Shown piece by piece: positions 44,653-55,110 of a DNA stretch of 64,000 bases. The stretch comes from Oidiodendron maius Zn (Eukaryota > Ascomycota > Leotiomycetes > Myxotrichaceae). Within the stretch, counting starts at the first letter, position 1. Every line of letters begins with the position of its first letter. The notes beneath the pieces are model-generated. The model had not been told where the DNA came from. It saw nothing but the letters and a program-made list of their open reading frames with translations, and did no database searches. Made by a program: the position numbers and the translations under genes. The DNA lies in NCBI GenBank assembly GCA_000827325.1, contig KN832877.1, positions 1,302,001 through 1,366,000 on the forward strand, written 5' to 3'.

Positions 44653-46638
44653 TGATCACGGGGAGCTGGACGGCCAGCCTCCTCCTGATCATGCTGCAGG
44701 TTCCTCCCAGAAACGACGGCTACCCCGCGCTAAAGCTGCGTATCCCAGGAAGAGGGCCATTCGAGCGTGTCGTCTCTGTCGCCTTCGGAGAACCAAGTGC
44801 GACAACGAGTTCCCAGCATGCAGTTCGTGCGTGGGACTGGGCACGGAATGTACCTATCAGACGGGGGATGCTTCATCGTAAATTCCTTAACCCAAAATTC
44901 GGGGAGATCGTGTTGCTGACGCCGTTGACAGGTTCGACCCAGCCAGTTTAGCCATCCTCCAGCGCCTGGATACGCTGGAAGGGCTTCTTCGTGGACAAGC
45001 CCCTGACTCAATTGCGTCCAACGACAGGGCCCAAAGTGATACGTCCCCATTGCCCATTTCTGAAGCGCTTGGGTCTCCAGCTTTGGAGCGATCCCCGGAG
45101 CCGGTACCATGTTATATCAATATCGAAGCTGTACTAGGATGGCCAGTCTTTGGCGACCAAGGGCTTGATCAGCGGATAGATCTGAAATCGCTGCTCCAGG
45201 CCGACAACGATGAGCACCGCAATCCCCCAGTCATGTCCCTCGGGGAGGACTTTGAAATTTCTGTAGCGGATCAATTACTCCAGCAATTTCTTGATAACGT
45301 CCATATTTACAACCCTGTCCTTGAAGGAGTGAAAGTCAGGGAGTATATGAGAAGTGCCCGCTTCAATGGACTGGGCTGGGATGCGCCGTCCTGCTTATTG
45401 GTAAGTAGATATCCTAGTGGATTCGCCATTTTACTTACCTCTTAGCTTCTGATATACGCCCTAGGCTCCATTGCGACGCCATACGAGAAAGCTTCCTCGG
45501 AGACATCCTCCTCATTTCGCCAATCGGCCGAGTTTAGGCAAGCGGACTCTTTCTTTCTTGCGGCGCAGAAGAGAATGGGAGTACTACTTTGTAGAAGTGG
45601 AGTCATAGAAGCTCAATGCTTCTTCCTGGCCGGCGTGTATCTCATGTCGACTATGCGCCCAATTGAAGGATGGAAGATGTTTGTTCAAGCCCTGGCATGT
45701 TGCCAAGGCTTCCATAACTACCACCGCCCACTAGATGTGCAGTATGAAGGAGTGCAACAGCTCGAACAGAGCATCTACTGGACGTGCTTCAAATCCGAGT
45801 TGTACGTCAGCCAATATGTCTATTGGAGAATATAACTTTATCTAATTAATCGTGACAGGGAGCTGCGTTTAGAATTAAACGTGTCCGACAAAAGCGTCTG
45901 GGATTTGACATACCCTGCCTTCTTTCCTTCCCCACCAAGCGGGCTCAAGTCTCAAGGGGAGGCCGCGTGGTTCTTTTACCTAGCCGAAATAGCATTGAGG
46001 AGATTAGGGAATCGCATCCTGAATTATGTCTATCGGCAGAAGGTTCCCCAAAATTCAACAGCGGATATGGATGATGCAACTGCAAATTTTGAAGACCAGG
46101 CTGCCGGGTGGTATGCGGTACCCTCCCTTATCAAGCAAAAAATCGACTGATCCCTTTGTGTCACAGGCTAAACTCACTTCCCCCTACATTGCGACTTGAT
46201 ACTAATGACGCTGATGATAAGGATCATGCAGCCCTCAAGTTTATCTTAAATGGACATCTTCTGGATTGTTATGAGATGATGTACTGGCCCTACATTGTTG
46301 CCGCAGTCCATGGCAAGCTGCGAGGAGCAACCGCCGAGACCTTCGCTAGGAAGGGACTTGAAATATGTGTGCAGCGGATCCGAAAGAATGAGAGCGGATT
46401 TTATCATAGGCATCATGGCACATGGCTAATGCTACGGTCGTGCACTCGAAGTGCACTGGTACTGCTCGCCGCTGTGAGATGTCCTAGTCTCTCTCCGTTG
46501 CTTCCGATGACTTGGGAATTGGCAGTGCATAAAGTACAGGACATGCTAAGTCACTGGAAAGACGAGTCCAGAGATGCCGCAGATCGATTACATATCATAG
46601 AGAAGCTTATGGTTAGCTTAGGGCGCACCTTGACTTGA
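44639..46638 (+). CDS. Zn2Cys6 transcription factor
   Basis: Five exons: 44639-44877, 44932-45400, 45446-45801, 45859-46110, 46167-46638, giving 595 residues. The zinc cluster is complete in exon 1: ACRLCRLRRTKC then CSSCVGLGTEC. DPASLAILQRLDTLEGLL is a likely coiled-coil dimer linker. The middle homology region contains VADQLLQQFLDNVHIYNP, LLIYALGSIAT and LEQSIYWTCFKSELELR. The fourth intron uses donor GTATGC at 46111, giving AAGWLNSLPPTLR. Neighbours are a divergent sugar porter and a convergent GH3 glucosidase 89 bp away, so it is the likely local regulator of glycoside use. A small upstream ORF overlaps the start. Confidence 0.9.
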
Positions 46639-46727
46639 TGAGAGGATAATTCATGTCACTATGGCATCTCTCTATGTAATATGTGCGGTATTCGGCATGT
46701 ACATGGTATTGCTTCTCATAAATTTAT

Positions 46728-49492
46728 TTACAGACCAGACCACCACACTGTTTCGTCAATCTCAAAACTTGCTATTAATGGTGTGTGAGAACTGCTATTC
46801 CCAACGAGAACGTCATACGTATCCTTCTCTGTTATCCACATATCCCGTCCTTCGTCCCAAAAGCTGGTGGCATATCGCCCTTCGATCGGAATATCCACAG
46901 TTGTGGAGTTCCCAGCAGCAACGGGTATCTTCCTGAATGCCTTCAGTTCTTTCACTGGTCGCTTAACAGATGGCGCACGTTGTTTAACATAAACTTGGAT
47001 CACCTCAGAGCCATCGACTTCTCCGCTGTTCTCGACTTGCAGCTTAACATTCAGTATCTTGCCAGAGTATGAAATAGCTAGCTGGGAAAGCTTGAATGTT
47101 GTGTATGACAATCCATAGCCGAACGGAAACAGTGTCGCTCTTCTACTAGCCTCGTAGAACCGGTATCCTATATAAATGTCTTCTCCATATAGAACTCGGC
47201 CTCGCTCAGAGCGATAGTTAAGGAAGGTCGGGTTGTCCTCCACATGAACAGGGAATGAGAGAGGGAGCTTCGCTGAGGGATTGACGTCTCCGAAGAGAAC
47301 ATCTGCAATCGCATTGCCGGTCTCGTTTCCTCCGTACCAGGCTTGAACCAGTCCTGAGATCTTATTTATCCATGGCATACTGACCGGGGTCCCGGATTGA
47401 AGTACGACAACAGTATTTGGGTTTGCTTCTGCAACAGCAGATATGAGGTCGTCAGTTCTGCCTGGAAGGTCCATATTGGGCCGATCATGTCCCTCCTGCT
47501 CCCAGTCTTGCTATATATTACTTAGTCAATGTGCAGGAGAAGTTTGGTTCTGCTCAACTCACATTAAGTCCCACACAGAGGACAACTTGGTCAACGTCCT
47601 TTGCCAGCTGCACTGCCTTCTTGATCTCCTCATCGGGATCAATAACGCGAGTGCCACCAATGCGGATTCCACCTCCACCGAATGATACCACACCGTCAGC
47701 ATCAGTGAGCTTTGAAGTAACACCACTAGCAAACTGAACTTTGATCTTGTATGCTATTCCGGCCTTCAGGTTTTTAATCCCAGTCTCTTCCACAGTGCCC
47801 ACATTGAAGAAGCTCCCCCCACTTCGTTGCACGGTCTCATTATCAATCAACATCTCATCGTCGAGGTAGAGCTTGCCCGTTCCAAAGACGGTTAGGCCAA
47901 ATTCGTAATCCCCATCTTCGTCTGGCGTGTAGAATCCTTCTACTTCTGCCCAGTAAAGGTCATCGGTGAGCTTCGGATGGTAGTAGTCAACGAGATACAT
48001 ATTAGTGTCAACGAGATGAACAGTGTCTACTGGGACCCGCTCCGTCACCGTAGCTGGTTCGGTGAATGCCTTGAAAGTGACTCCAACTCTACCATCTGAC
48101 GTGCGTAGCTTCGGTCCCAGGAGAGGGAGAAGTTGATGAGAGTAGCAACCCACGGAGTATTTTATGCTCTCGGTTTTCGCTGATATGCCATCGAAGGGAG
48201 TAATCGCATAATATGGAAGCAAGGAAGCCGAACCACCCCCACAATATGCCGCCATCTTGGCATTCGGGCCTATAATTGCAACCTAAGTATAAAATCAGTA
48301 CATATTCAGACGGGTTCATTGGTAAGGTGTCTTTACAGTCTTGGTTTTATTGAACGGTAAAACTTTGTTGTCATTCTTTAACAAAACAATCGACTCTCCT
48401 GATATGGATCTCAGGAGCTCAGCTGTTTCGGGAATATCTCGAGAGCCTTCCGGCGCATTTTCCAGGATTCCTGTCTTACTAACACGATTAACCAGGTTCA
48501 GAATCTCATGGACCCTAAGATCAAGGGTATGAGGAGAAATCTTCTTTGACATTAGCGAGTGGGTGATAAGTTGCCCGCGCCATCGAGAGGGGCCAGGCAT
48601 TTCTAAATCCATTCCAGCATTCACGGCATCAGCAGTTGAATACGTGCCATACCTAGAGCTATGATTAGCATGCATCTCTTCCAGGATGCAGTCTCCATGA
48701 TATACAAAATCAACGTACCAGTCGCTCATAATTAATCCTTTCCAGCCCCATTCACCTCTCAAGATATCTTTGAGGAACTTGGGATCTTCACTGACGTGCG
48801 TTCCATTGACCTTGTTATATGATGTCATGAAAGCACCTGGTTTAGAATCCCTCACAGCAATTTGGAATGGCAGAAGATAGATTTCTCTCAATGCTCTCTG
48901 TGTGACGAGCGAGTTTACGGCCATTCGCTCATGTTCCTGGTCATTCGCGACAAAGTGCTTAATCGTCGCAACAACATGCGTATCTTGAATCCCACGAATG
49001 ACCGCGGCGGCACATGAGCCTGCAAGAACAGGGTCCTCTGAGAACGACTCGAATGCTCTACCTCCAAGTGGACCTCGCTGCATATTTACAGTCGGCCCGA
49101 GCAGAACGTGCGCACCCTTCGCGATAGCTTCATGACCCATCAACATCCCCGCCTGCTCTAGAAGGTCGCGGTTCCATGTGGCGCCCAGAGCGGTACCGCA
49201 TGGGAAGCAGGCAGCTGGAGATCCGTTGAAGAATCGAGTGCCGCGGACTCCATTGGGGCCATCTGAGAACCTGATAGATGGAACGCCGAGCCTCGGGATA
49301 GATTTCGTGTGCCAAAAATCGATACCTAGGGACGTGAGCGCGCGAGTCGAATAAAGTACATGAAGTGGCTAATATACCAGACAGGAGGTCAATTTTCTCA
49401 GCTGTTGTGAGCTTTGACAAAACAGCATCTGGATCGAACCCCTCCATAGGGGACGGCGGGGTCAGGATCATATTTCCTGTATGTTCTCCCAT
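46728..49492 (-). CDS. GH3 beta-glucosidase with PA14 insert, intracellular
   Basis: Five exons: 49492-49378, 49325-48719, 48652-48337, 48282-47563, 47510-46728, giving 846 residues. The start [13 protein letters not shown] has no signal peptide, unlike secreted BGLs. GH3 N-domain: [27 protein letters not shown]; the catalytic nucleophile Asp is in [14 protein letters not shown]14 domain (about residues 395-530; [20 protein letters not shown]) sits inside the C-terminal domain, as in intracellular fungal/yeast type I enzymes. The end has the fibronectin-III-like fold ([12 protein letters not shown]). The 66-nt intron 48653-48718 keeps frame. Predicted to release glucose (or another sugar) from imported glycosides in the cytosol. 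Clustered with a sugar porter and regulator. Confidence 0.95.
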
Positions 49493-50512
49493 GGCGGTTA
49501 TGTTATGGGCACATCAAAAAGGTGAAAGAATGTAGACAATAGCCACCGCAAGATGGAAGCTCTGGATCTTGACATAATTATGGCAGCGTGACGAGGTGTC
49601 ATTATCAAAATGGGTGATATATCTCCGAAGAGGTGGAGAAGGAGGAGAACCCGAAACTCCGCGGGATGTTGTAACCAAGCAATTTCTCCTCGTATTAGCC
49701 ACCATGAACGCCGCGTATGTCCGGGTCGGCGATCTCTACCCCGCCTCACGAGGAGCTTGTAAATGCATAACACGATATTCTAGACCTGGATTCTATTGAG
49801 AAGTATCATCTGTTATAAAGCGTATATGGAACTCCTATTTCGTGTAGTATAATTTTTAGATGTAAGATACATAGTTACCTTGTCGAGTTATTTCATAATT
49901 AGTATTTAGAAAACATAGTTTAGGAATTATTTGGCAACGATCACTTTTATACTTACAAGAAACTATGAAACCATTACGTTTAAATAAAATCATTTCCAAG
50001 AATATATCTTGTAAACAGAATGTAACAGAAGTAGAGTTAAAACTGTTGGTAAAGAAGATAGCCTAGAAACTGAGTAATAGAAATATGAAGGAAAATGTGG
50101 CACATACCAACGGGAATTACGAGAAGCATATGGTACATACTAGCAACGCTTAGTTCCCAGTTAGAAACAACCCGAGTAACCTAGGTACAGTAAGATTGGA
50201 AATCAGTGTTGGTACGAGCATCGATGATTTTATGTTTAGCTCTGGTAAATCGCGTGATATTAATGGAGTCCTGATTAAGGACTAAAGTCTCTGCCACGTG
50301 CCAACACCACGCTGACATCTACTACTGGAATTAAGTGGCTTAAGAGTAAGTGAAGCTGTTGGAATATTCCAGGCTCGCCAATACAGTACGATTTCGATCT
50401 TATAATATATAAAGCTTAACTCCCCTTGGCCCCTCTTATCGAATTTATAAAGTTATAAAGATTATTTGATATCGACAACTAGCCTGTCAGCCGCTGCTAT
50501 ATCGGTCCCTTC
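49493..50512. other. AT-rich spacer, no gene seen
   Basis: 1 kb, strongly AT-rich from 49,800, between the GH3 promoter and the 3' end of the HET-ankyrin gene. No recognisable repeat ends or coding sequence, though it could be very old repeat DNA. Confidence 0.45.
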
Positions 50513-53500
50513 TTAAACGGCAGCTAGTATCTTGACGATCTCGATGTGTCCGCGGTTAGATGCCCAGTTTAGTGGCGTCGATCCGTCTAGACTAGCCGCT
50601 TTCACATTGGCCCCCTTCTTGAGCAGTAGTTTAACGACCTCGACATGCCCGTTATCAGAGGCCCAGTGCAGTGGCGTCCATCCGTCTTGATTAGCCACGT
50701 TCACATCAGCGCCCTTCTCGAGCAGTAACCTAACGACCTCGACATGCCCGTTACCGGAGGCCCAGAGTAGTAGCGGCGATCCGTCTAGACTAGCCACGTT
50801 CACATCGGCCCCCTTCTCGAGCAGTAGCCTAATAACCTCGATATGCCTATTTATAGTGGCCCAGTGTAGTGGCGTCGATCCTCCTTGACTTGCCGCGTTC
50901 ACATCGGCCCCCTTCTCGAGCAGAAGCCTAATAACCTCGACATGCCTATTTATAGTGGCCCAGTGTAGTGGCGTCCATCCGTCTTGATTAGCCACGTTCA
51001 CATCAGCGCCCTTCTCGAGCAGTAACCTAACGACCTCGACATGCCCGTTATCAGAGGCCCAGTGCAGTGGCGTCGATCCGTCTCGACCAGCCACGTTCAC
51101 ATTGGCGTCCTTCTCGAGCAGTAACCTAACGACCTCGACGTGCCTGTTACCAGAGGCCCAGTGCAGTGGCGTCGATTTGTCTAGACTAGTCGCTTTCACA
51201 TTGGCCCCCTTCTCGAGCAGTAGCCTGACGACCTCAACGTGCCCGTTACCGGAGGCCCAGTGCAGTGGCGTCGATCTGTCTAGAATAGTCGCTTTCACAT
51301 TGGCCCCCTTCTCGAGCAGTAGCCTGACGACCTCGACGTGCCCTTTACCGGAGGCCCAGTGCAGTGGCGTCGATCTGTCTAGACTAGCCACGTTCACATC
51401 GGCCCCCTTCTCGAGCAGTAGCCTAATAACCTCGATATGCCTATTTATAGTGGCCCAGTGTAGTGGCGTCGATCCGCCTTGACTTGCCGCGTTCACATCG
51501 GCTCCCTTCTCAAGCAGCAGCCTAACGACCTCGACATGCCCGTTATCAGAGGCCCAGTGTAGTGGCATCGAGCTGTCGTTCACGTCAGCCCCCTTCTCAA
51601 GCAGTAGCTTGACAACGCTCATGTGCCCATTCCGAGCAGCGTAGAATAGCGGCGTCTGGCCATATCTATCCGACATGAGCCACTTCTGCCTGACTCGGAC
51701 ATCACTTCTTTTCGATTCGCTCTTAGCGGCAAGCAGTCGTTGCCATCCAGCTCGCGACAGGTGCTTTCGATCTTCAAGAGCCTTTTCAATCTCCGCGAGC
51801 AGGATTCTCACGATGGCCTCATGACCGGACCCAGCAGCCCATGAGAGTGGTACCCGACCTTCATTATCCTCGGAATCAAGTTCGGCGCCTCTTTCGAGAA
51901 GGTACTTAACTATCTCCTCTTGCCCACCCTCCGCTGCCCAGGAGAGTGGCGTCCGCAAGTCAGCCCCTGACTTTGATTCGATACCATCTCGATCTAGAAG
52001 ATGCTCCAAAATTGGTTTGCATCCTCGCTTTGCTGCATACGACAGAAGAGTCATTTCTTTGGCCAACTTTTCTACTATAGTTACATGCTCAAGCCATGCA
52101 GCTTTAAGTGTATTGGAATAGCTTACTTCCACGACACCCGTAAGGCATCTTTCCCCACCAAGCAAAAGAACTCGTTTCTTAATCGCAATGTGCACATGTT
52201 GCCGATCACTTAGCACTTTCACAATTCGATCTTGATTTTGCTCTTTTTCAAGGACATTAGCATCCTGGATGTGTTTCCACTCGGCTGTAATGGCGGATAT
52301 ATCAGCTGAAAGAGATTTTCCGTATTTGCTTAAAAGTATTTGGAAAAGATTTCCATCTTTGCACTTAACCACAAGTCGACCTAGCAATCCATCGGAAATG
52401 GCTTTCATTTCCATGACAATAAGCCCATCGGAGAGATAGCAATTAGGGTCGAAATTGGTGATACGGGAAGTGGCATCCTGTATATCTACACCTGCTAGCT
52501 TGACGACGCATTTTTCCATGCATTCCCAACTTCTATTACGAGCTGGATGCCATTGCCGGATGAATAAGTTTGTCAAAGGATGTTGTGATGGATTGATATC
52601 TTCCGTGTCAATTAGTCGAAACGTTTCGCTTTGCTCCCGTACAAAATCTTCGTTTGTTAGGAACACATCTCTTAGGTAAAGTGCGAGTCGCATTCTCTCT
52701 TTCCCTATCTCTGTACAGTGAAGAATAGCAAGCCCTTTTCCTTCGCCATTATTAATAAAGCGAAGTGATAAATGAATGCCTCTGCTACTTAGTGTTGATG
52801 GGCTGCTTGTAGCATAGGCAGGACTAACTGGGATAATATTGCCGGAGTTAGCGAACGCAGCTGGTGAATTTGCGAGAATTCCTCCGTGATTCTCTGTCGA
52901 TCTCCAGGCAAAGAGACTGTGGTCATCGGAGACTCTCATAATCTCCTCTTGAAGTCTTATAAACGCTCTCTCTCCTTCTCCATAGAGCATAGGCATATAT
53001 ATACCGAATAAACCCATTAAGCAGTAGGCAAGGTCCTCAGTCCTTGTGGTTTCTCTCTGCGAAGCCCACGACATTCTTTGAGCGATACTAGCATGCCTTA
53101 AATCATCGCCTAGTAGGAAATTGCCTGGGATTCCGGTGATCTCAGATATATCCCGATATAGATTTGACTTAGTACCCATCTCTTGCCATTCGCTATCGAG
53201 AAATATTACTGATAATGGTGCGATAAGCTCTTGCAGAGTCCACCCCCTAGTAAACCATCTGCTTTTCCAGAACTCAGGGCCTGTGACACTAGTCAGTCGA
53301 TTAACAGGGTTGTGTGGAACGTCTGCAAGATATGCGTAGCATTCTTCTGCTTCTTGGTACCAACGGTACATAGAGTTGAGCGCTTCGGAAAGTTCCGCAC
53401 TGCTTGTCTTATCAATGCAGCAAGTGTCGATCCAGATATAGTCGAATTCATCTGCTGCAGCCACCAAGCAAGCCTTTGAGACTTTTTCATAACCTCGGAG

Positions 53501-53638
53501 GTTTACTGCCTTATTCGTCTTGATATCTTGGAGCGTGACCTCTTCATTTCCCCACGTATGCGAAAGAATTGCATAGGTAGGTACCTCTCTGCCTCCAAAT
53601 TCACAAAGCTCAAGCTTTTTTGTATGAAGAAGACGCAT
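50513..53638 (-). CDS. HET-domain protein with C-terminal ankyrin array
   Basis: Single exon, 1041 residues, start MRLLHTKKLELCEFGG (the two codons before it begin at GTG). The N-terminal HET domain is of the HET-E/D/R kind: YAILSHTWGNEEVTLQD, YIWIDTCCIDKTSSAELSEALNSM, RWFTRGWTLQELIAP. A linker of about 300 residues follows, where a NACHT would be in HET-E but no P-loop is seen. About three diverged ankyrin units are followed by about 12 nearly identical 33-residue units (TPLHWAS.NGHVEVVRLLLEKGA). Ankyrin proteins of this layout are thought to recognise partners and trigger cell death through HET. The array's near identity implies recent duplication or conversion. Confidence 0.93.
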   Translation of the reverse strand: MRLLHTKKLELCEFGGREVPTYAILSHTWGNEEVTLQDIKTNKAVNLRGYEKVSKACLVAAADEFDYIWIDTCCIDKTSSAELSEALNSMYRWYQEAEECYAYLADVPHNPVNRLTSVTGPEFWKSRWFTRGWTLQELIAPLSVIFLDSEWQEMGTKSNLYRDISEITGIPGNFLLGDDLRHASIAQRMSWASQRETTRTEDLAYCLMGLFGIYMPMLYGEGERAFIRLQEEIMRVSDDHSLFAWRSTENHGGILANSPAAFANSGNIIPVSPAYATSSPSTLSSRGIHLSLRFINNGEGKGLAILHCTEIGKERMRLALYLRDVFLTNEDFVREQSETFRLIDTEDINPSQHPLTNLFIRQWHPARNRSWECMEKCVVKLAGVDIQDATSRITNFDPNCYLSDGLIVMEMKAISDGLLGRLVVKCKDGNLFQILLSKYGKSLSADISAITAEWKHIQDANVLEKEQNQDRIVKVLSDRQHVHIAIKKRVLLLGGERCLTGVVEVSYSNTLKAAWLEHVTIVEKLAKEMTLLSYAAKRGCKPILEHLLDRDGIESKSGADLRTPLSWAAEGGQEEIVKYLLERGAELDSEDNEGRVPLSWAAGSGHEAIVRILLAEIEKALEDRKHLSRAGWQRLLAAKSESKRSDVRVRQKWLMSDRYGQTPLFYAARNGHMSVVKLLLEKGADVNDSSMPLHWASDNGHVEVVRLLLEKGADVNAASQGGSTPLHWATINRHIEVIRLLLEKGADVNVASLDRSTPLHWASGKGHVEVVRLLLEKGANVKATILDRSTPLHWASGNGHVEVVRLLLEKGANVKATSLDKSTPLHWASGNRHVEVVRLLLEKDANVNVAGRDGSTPLHWASDNGHVEVVRLLLEKGADVNVANQDGWTPLHWATINRHVEVIRLLLEKGADVNAASQGGSTPLHWATINRHIEVIRLLLEKGADVNVASLDGSPLLLWASGNGHVEVVRLLLEKGADVNVANQDGWTPLHWASDNGHVEVVKLLLKKGANVKAASLDGSTPLNWASNRGHIEIVKILAAV
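50520..51640 (-). repeat. 99-bp tandem repeats encoding ankyrin units
   Basis: About 12 units of 99 bp (one is shorter, near 51,560). Long identical blocks recur at exact multiples of 99: the stretch from 50671 recurs at 50968 (297 bp, three units), and the one from 50784 recurs at 51378 (594 bp, six units). This shows duplication of multi-unit blocks and not only single units. Confidence 0.9.
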
Positions 53639-55110
53639 AATCACAACCAGAAGGCGAAAATGCGAGGTGTAGCTCGGGGAGTTGATGGATTCCTTCCAGA
53701 TCTTGCTACTAAGCGTGATTTCGGTGACGAAGCCCGCCTTGCTGGACTTTGGTTCCTCCGAGATGTGACGGATAGAATAGAAGGAGGGTTAATGTCGTGG
53801 AAGAACTGGTTTCAAGCTTTGCTATTGCGTGTGGCGGACAAGTGTAAAAACACGAGATGGAATTAACAATGGAAGTTGTGAGTATGCATCATTTCGAATC
53901 GTCTACAGAGTGCGGCTGCGACTGATCTGATATATTATTGCTACCGTGGCCAGTATCTGGAGTCTTCTAGAGCATTTGGTGTTAAAACCATCAATTCTCT
54001 AGACGTAGCACACTAACTCTCAGCGATTTCAGAGCGCGTCGAAGTTTTTGATGGGGTAGCACGTGGAGAGCAGCTGGCACGTGCCTCAATCTTTAATACA
54101 TTGACCATGTATTAAGCCTTCGACATCTAAATATCGAGAATAATCTGTTGAATCTTGAAGATGGAGCTCGAGGCGTATTCCGTTTTATTAGCAGGACTTG
54201 AGGCTCAAAGAGAGCACGAAACCAGACAGTCAGACGGATTTTCAGAGGAAAGGCAGGAAAGACGATAAATTTTCACAGTGACCCCATATTAGCATGGATA
54301 TGGATGAACTATGGGAAATTTCCTGAGACTTGTCATATAAATGGGGACGGTTAAATACATGGAGAATTATGGAGGATATTTTGTTTAGGCTCACTGTCAG
54401 GCTTCGGCCTAGTGCCTTAAATTGCAGTGCAGTTTTTCGACCTTTGCGTACTTGAGATAGCTGTAAACCAGTCTCGCAGGTCTCTTCATGTGCCCTAAAA
54501 ATGCAGTGCAGTTTTTCGCCTTCTTTCGCCTTCTTTCGCCTTCCGACACGGAGACTTAATTTGGGTGCAGGTGATGGGCTCGTATTTTCTGGTAAATATG
54601 ATCTATATTTCAAAAGGAGGGTTCAACCACCACCTTTATCCTTCGTGACGAGACTAGAATTCCAAATACAGTCTCAGATAACTCAAATAAAGAGGTTTCA
54701 GCATACATAACATGTACTCCTCCATACAGTCTATAATATTAGTATTAGAGTTGGTTACTCAGGACCGAAACTGGAGTAGCTTCTGGATACCGCAACGGAC
54801 ACATACAACTCCATGATTCTCCATTCCTGCCTAAAATACGAGATAAAAAGGACATGAGGTCTCTCGGGATCCATCAAAGGGGTTTTTAATTGCTGCGCAA
54901 CGGTAGCATGACTGTGCTCCTATGTTGTCCACACCTCCCCACCTAGTGACTGAAGGCGTTGTGCCCTACTTTATGTCATCTAAGATCAATTTACAGTACA
55001 TATCTCAGCATCTACAGCAGTATCCAGAAACTTAAGCCTATAAACTTATCTCGACATTGAGCAGGCTATCTGAGAATTATTACCGCAAAGCATTCCTTCC
55101 AGTCTTCGCC
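53639..55110. other. Intergenic with short direct repeats
   Basis: 1.5 kb between the HET-ankyrin start and the P450 stop. Holds two copies of GCAGTGCAGTTTTTCG (near 54423 and 54502) and a run of TTTCGCCTTC units (54517-54545). No gene seen. Confidence 0.5.
54420..54545. repeat. Direct repeat and TTTCGCCTTC microsatellite
   Basis: Two copies of AAATGCAGTGCAGTTTTTCG-like sequence about 79 bp apart; the second runs into three tandem CTTTCGCCTT units. Confidence 0.7.

Noticed and set aside
51102-51482. 126-codon plus-strand frame with repeated SSSLTTSTCPLPEAQCSG units
   Set aside because: It is the antisense shadow of the 99-bp ankyrin repeats; the periodicity explains it.
53528-53866. 112-codon open frame antisense to the HET-ankyrin start
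   Set aside because: Mostly overlaps the HET coding region on the other strand, with no domain and no own promoter context.
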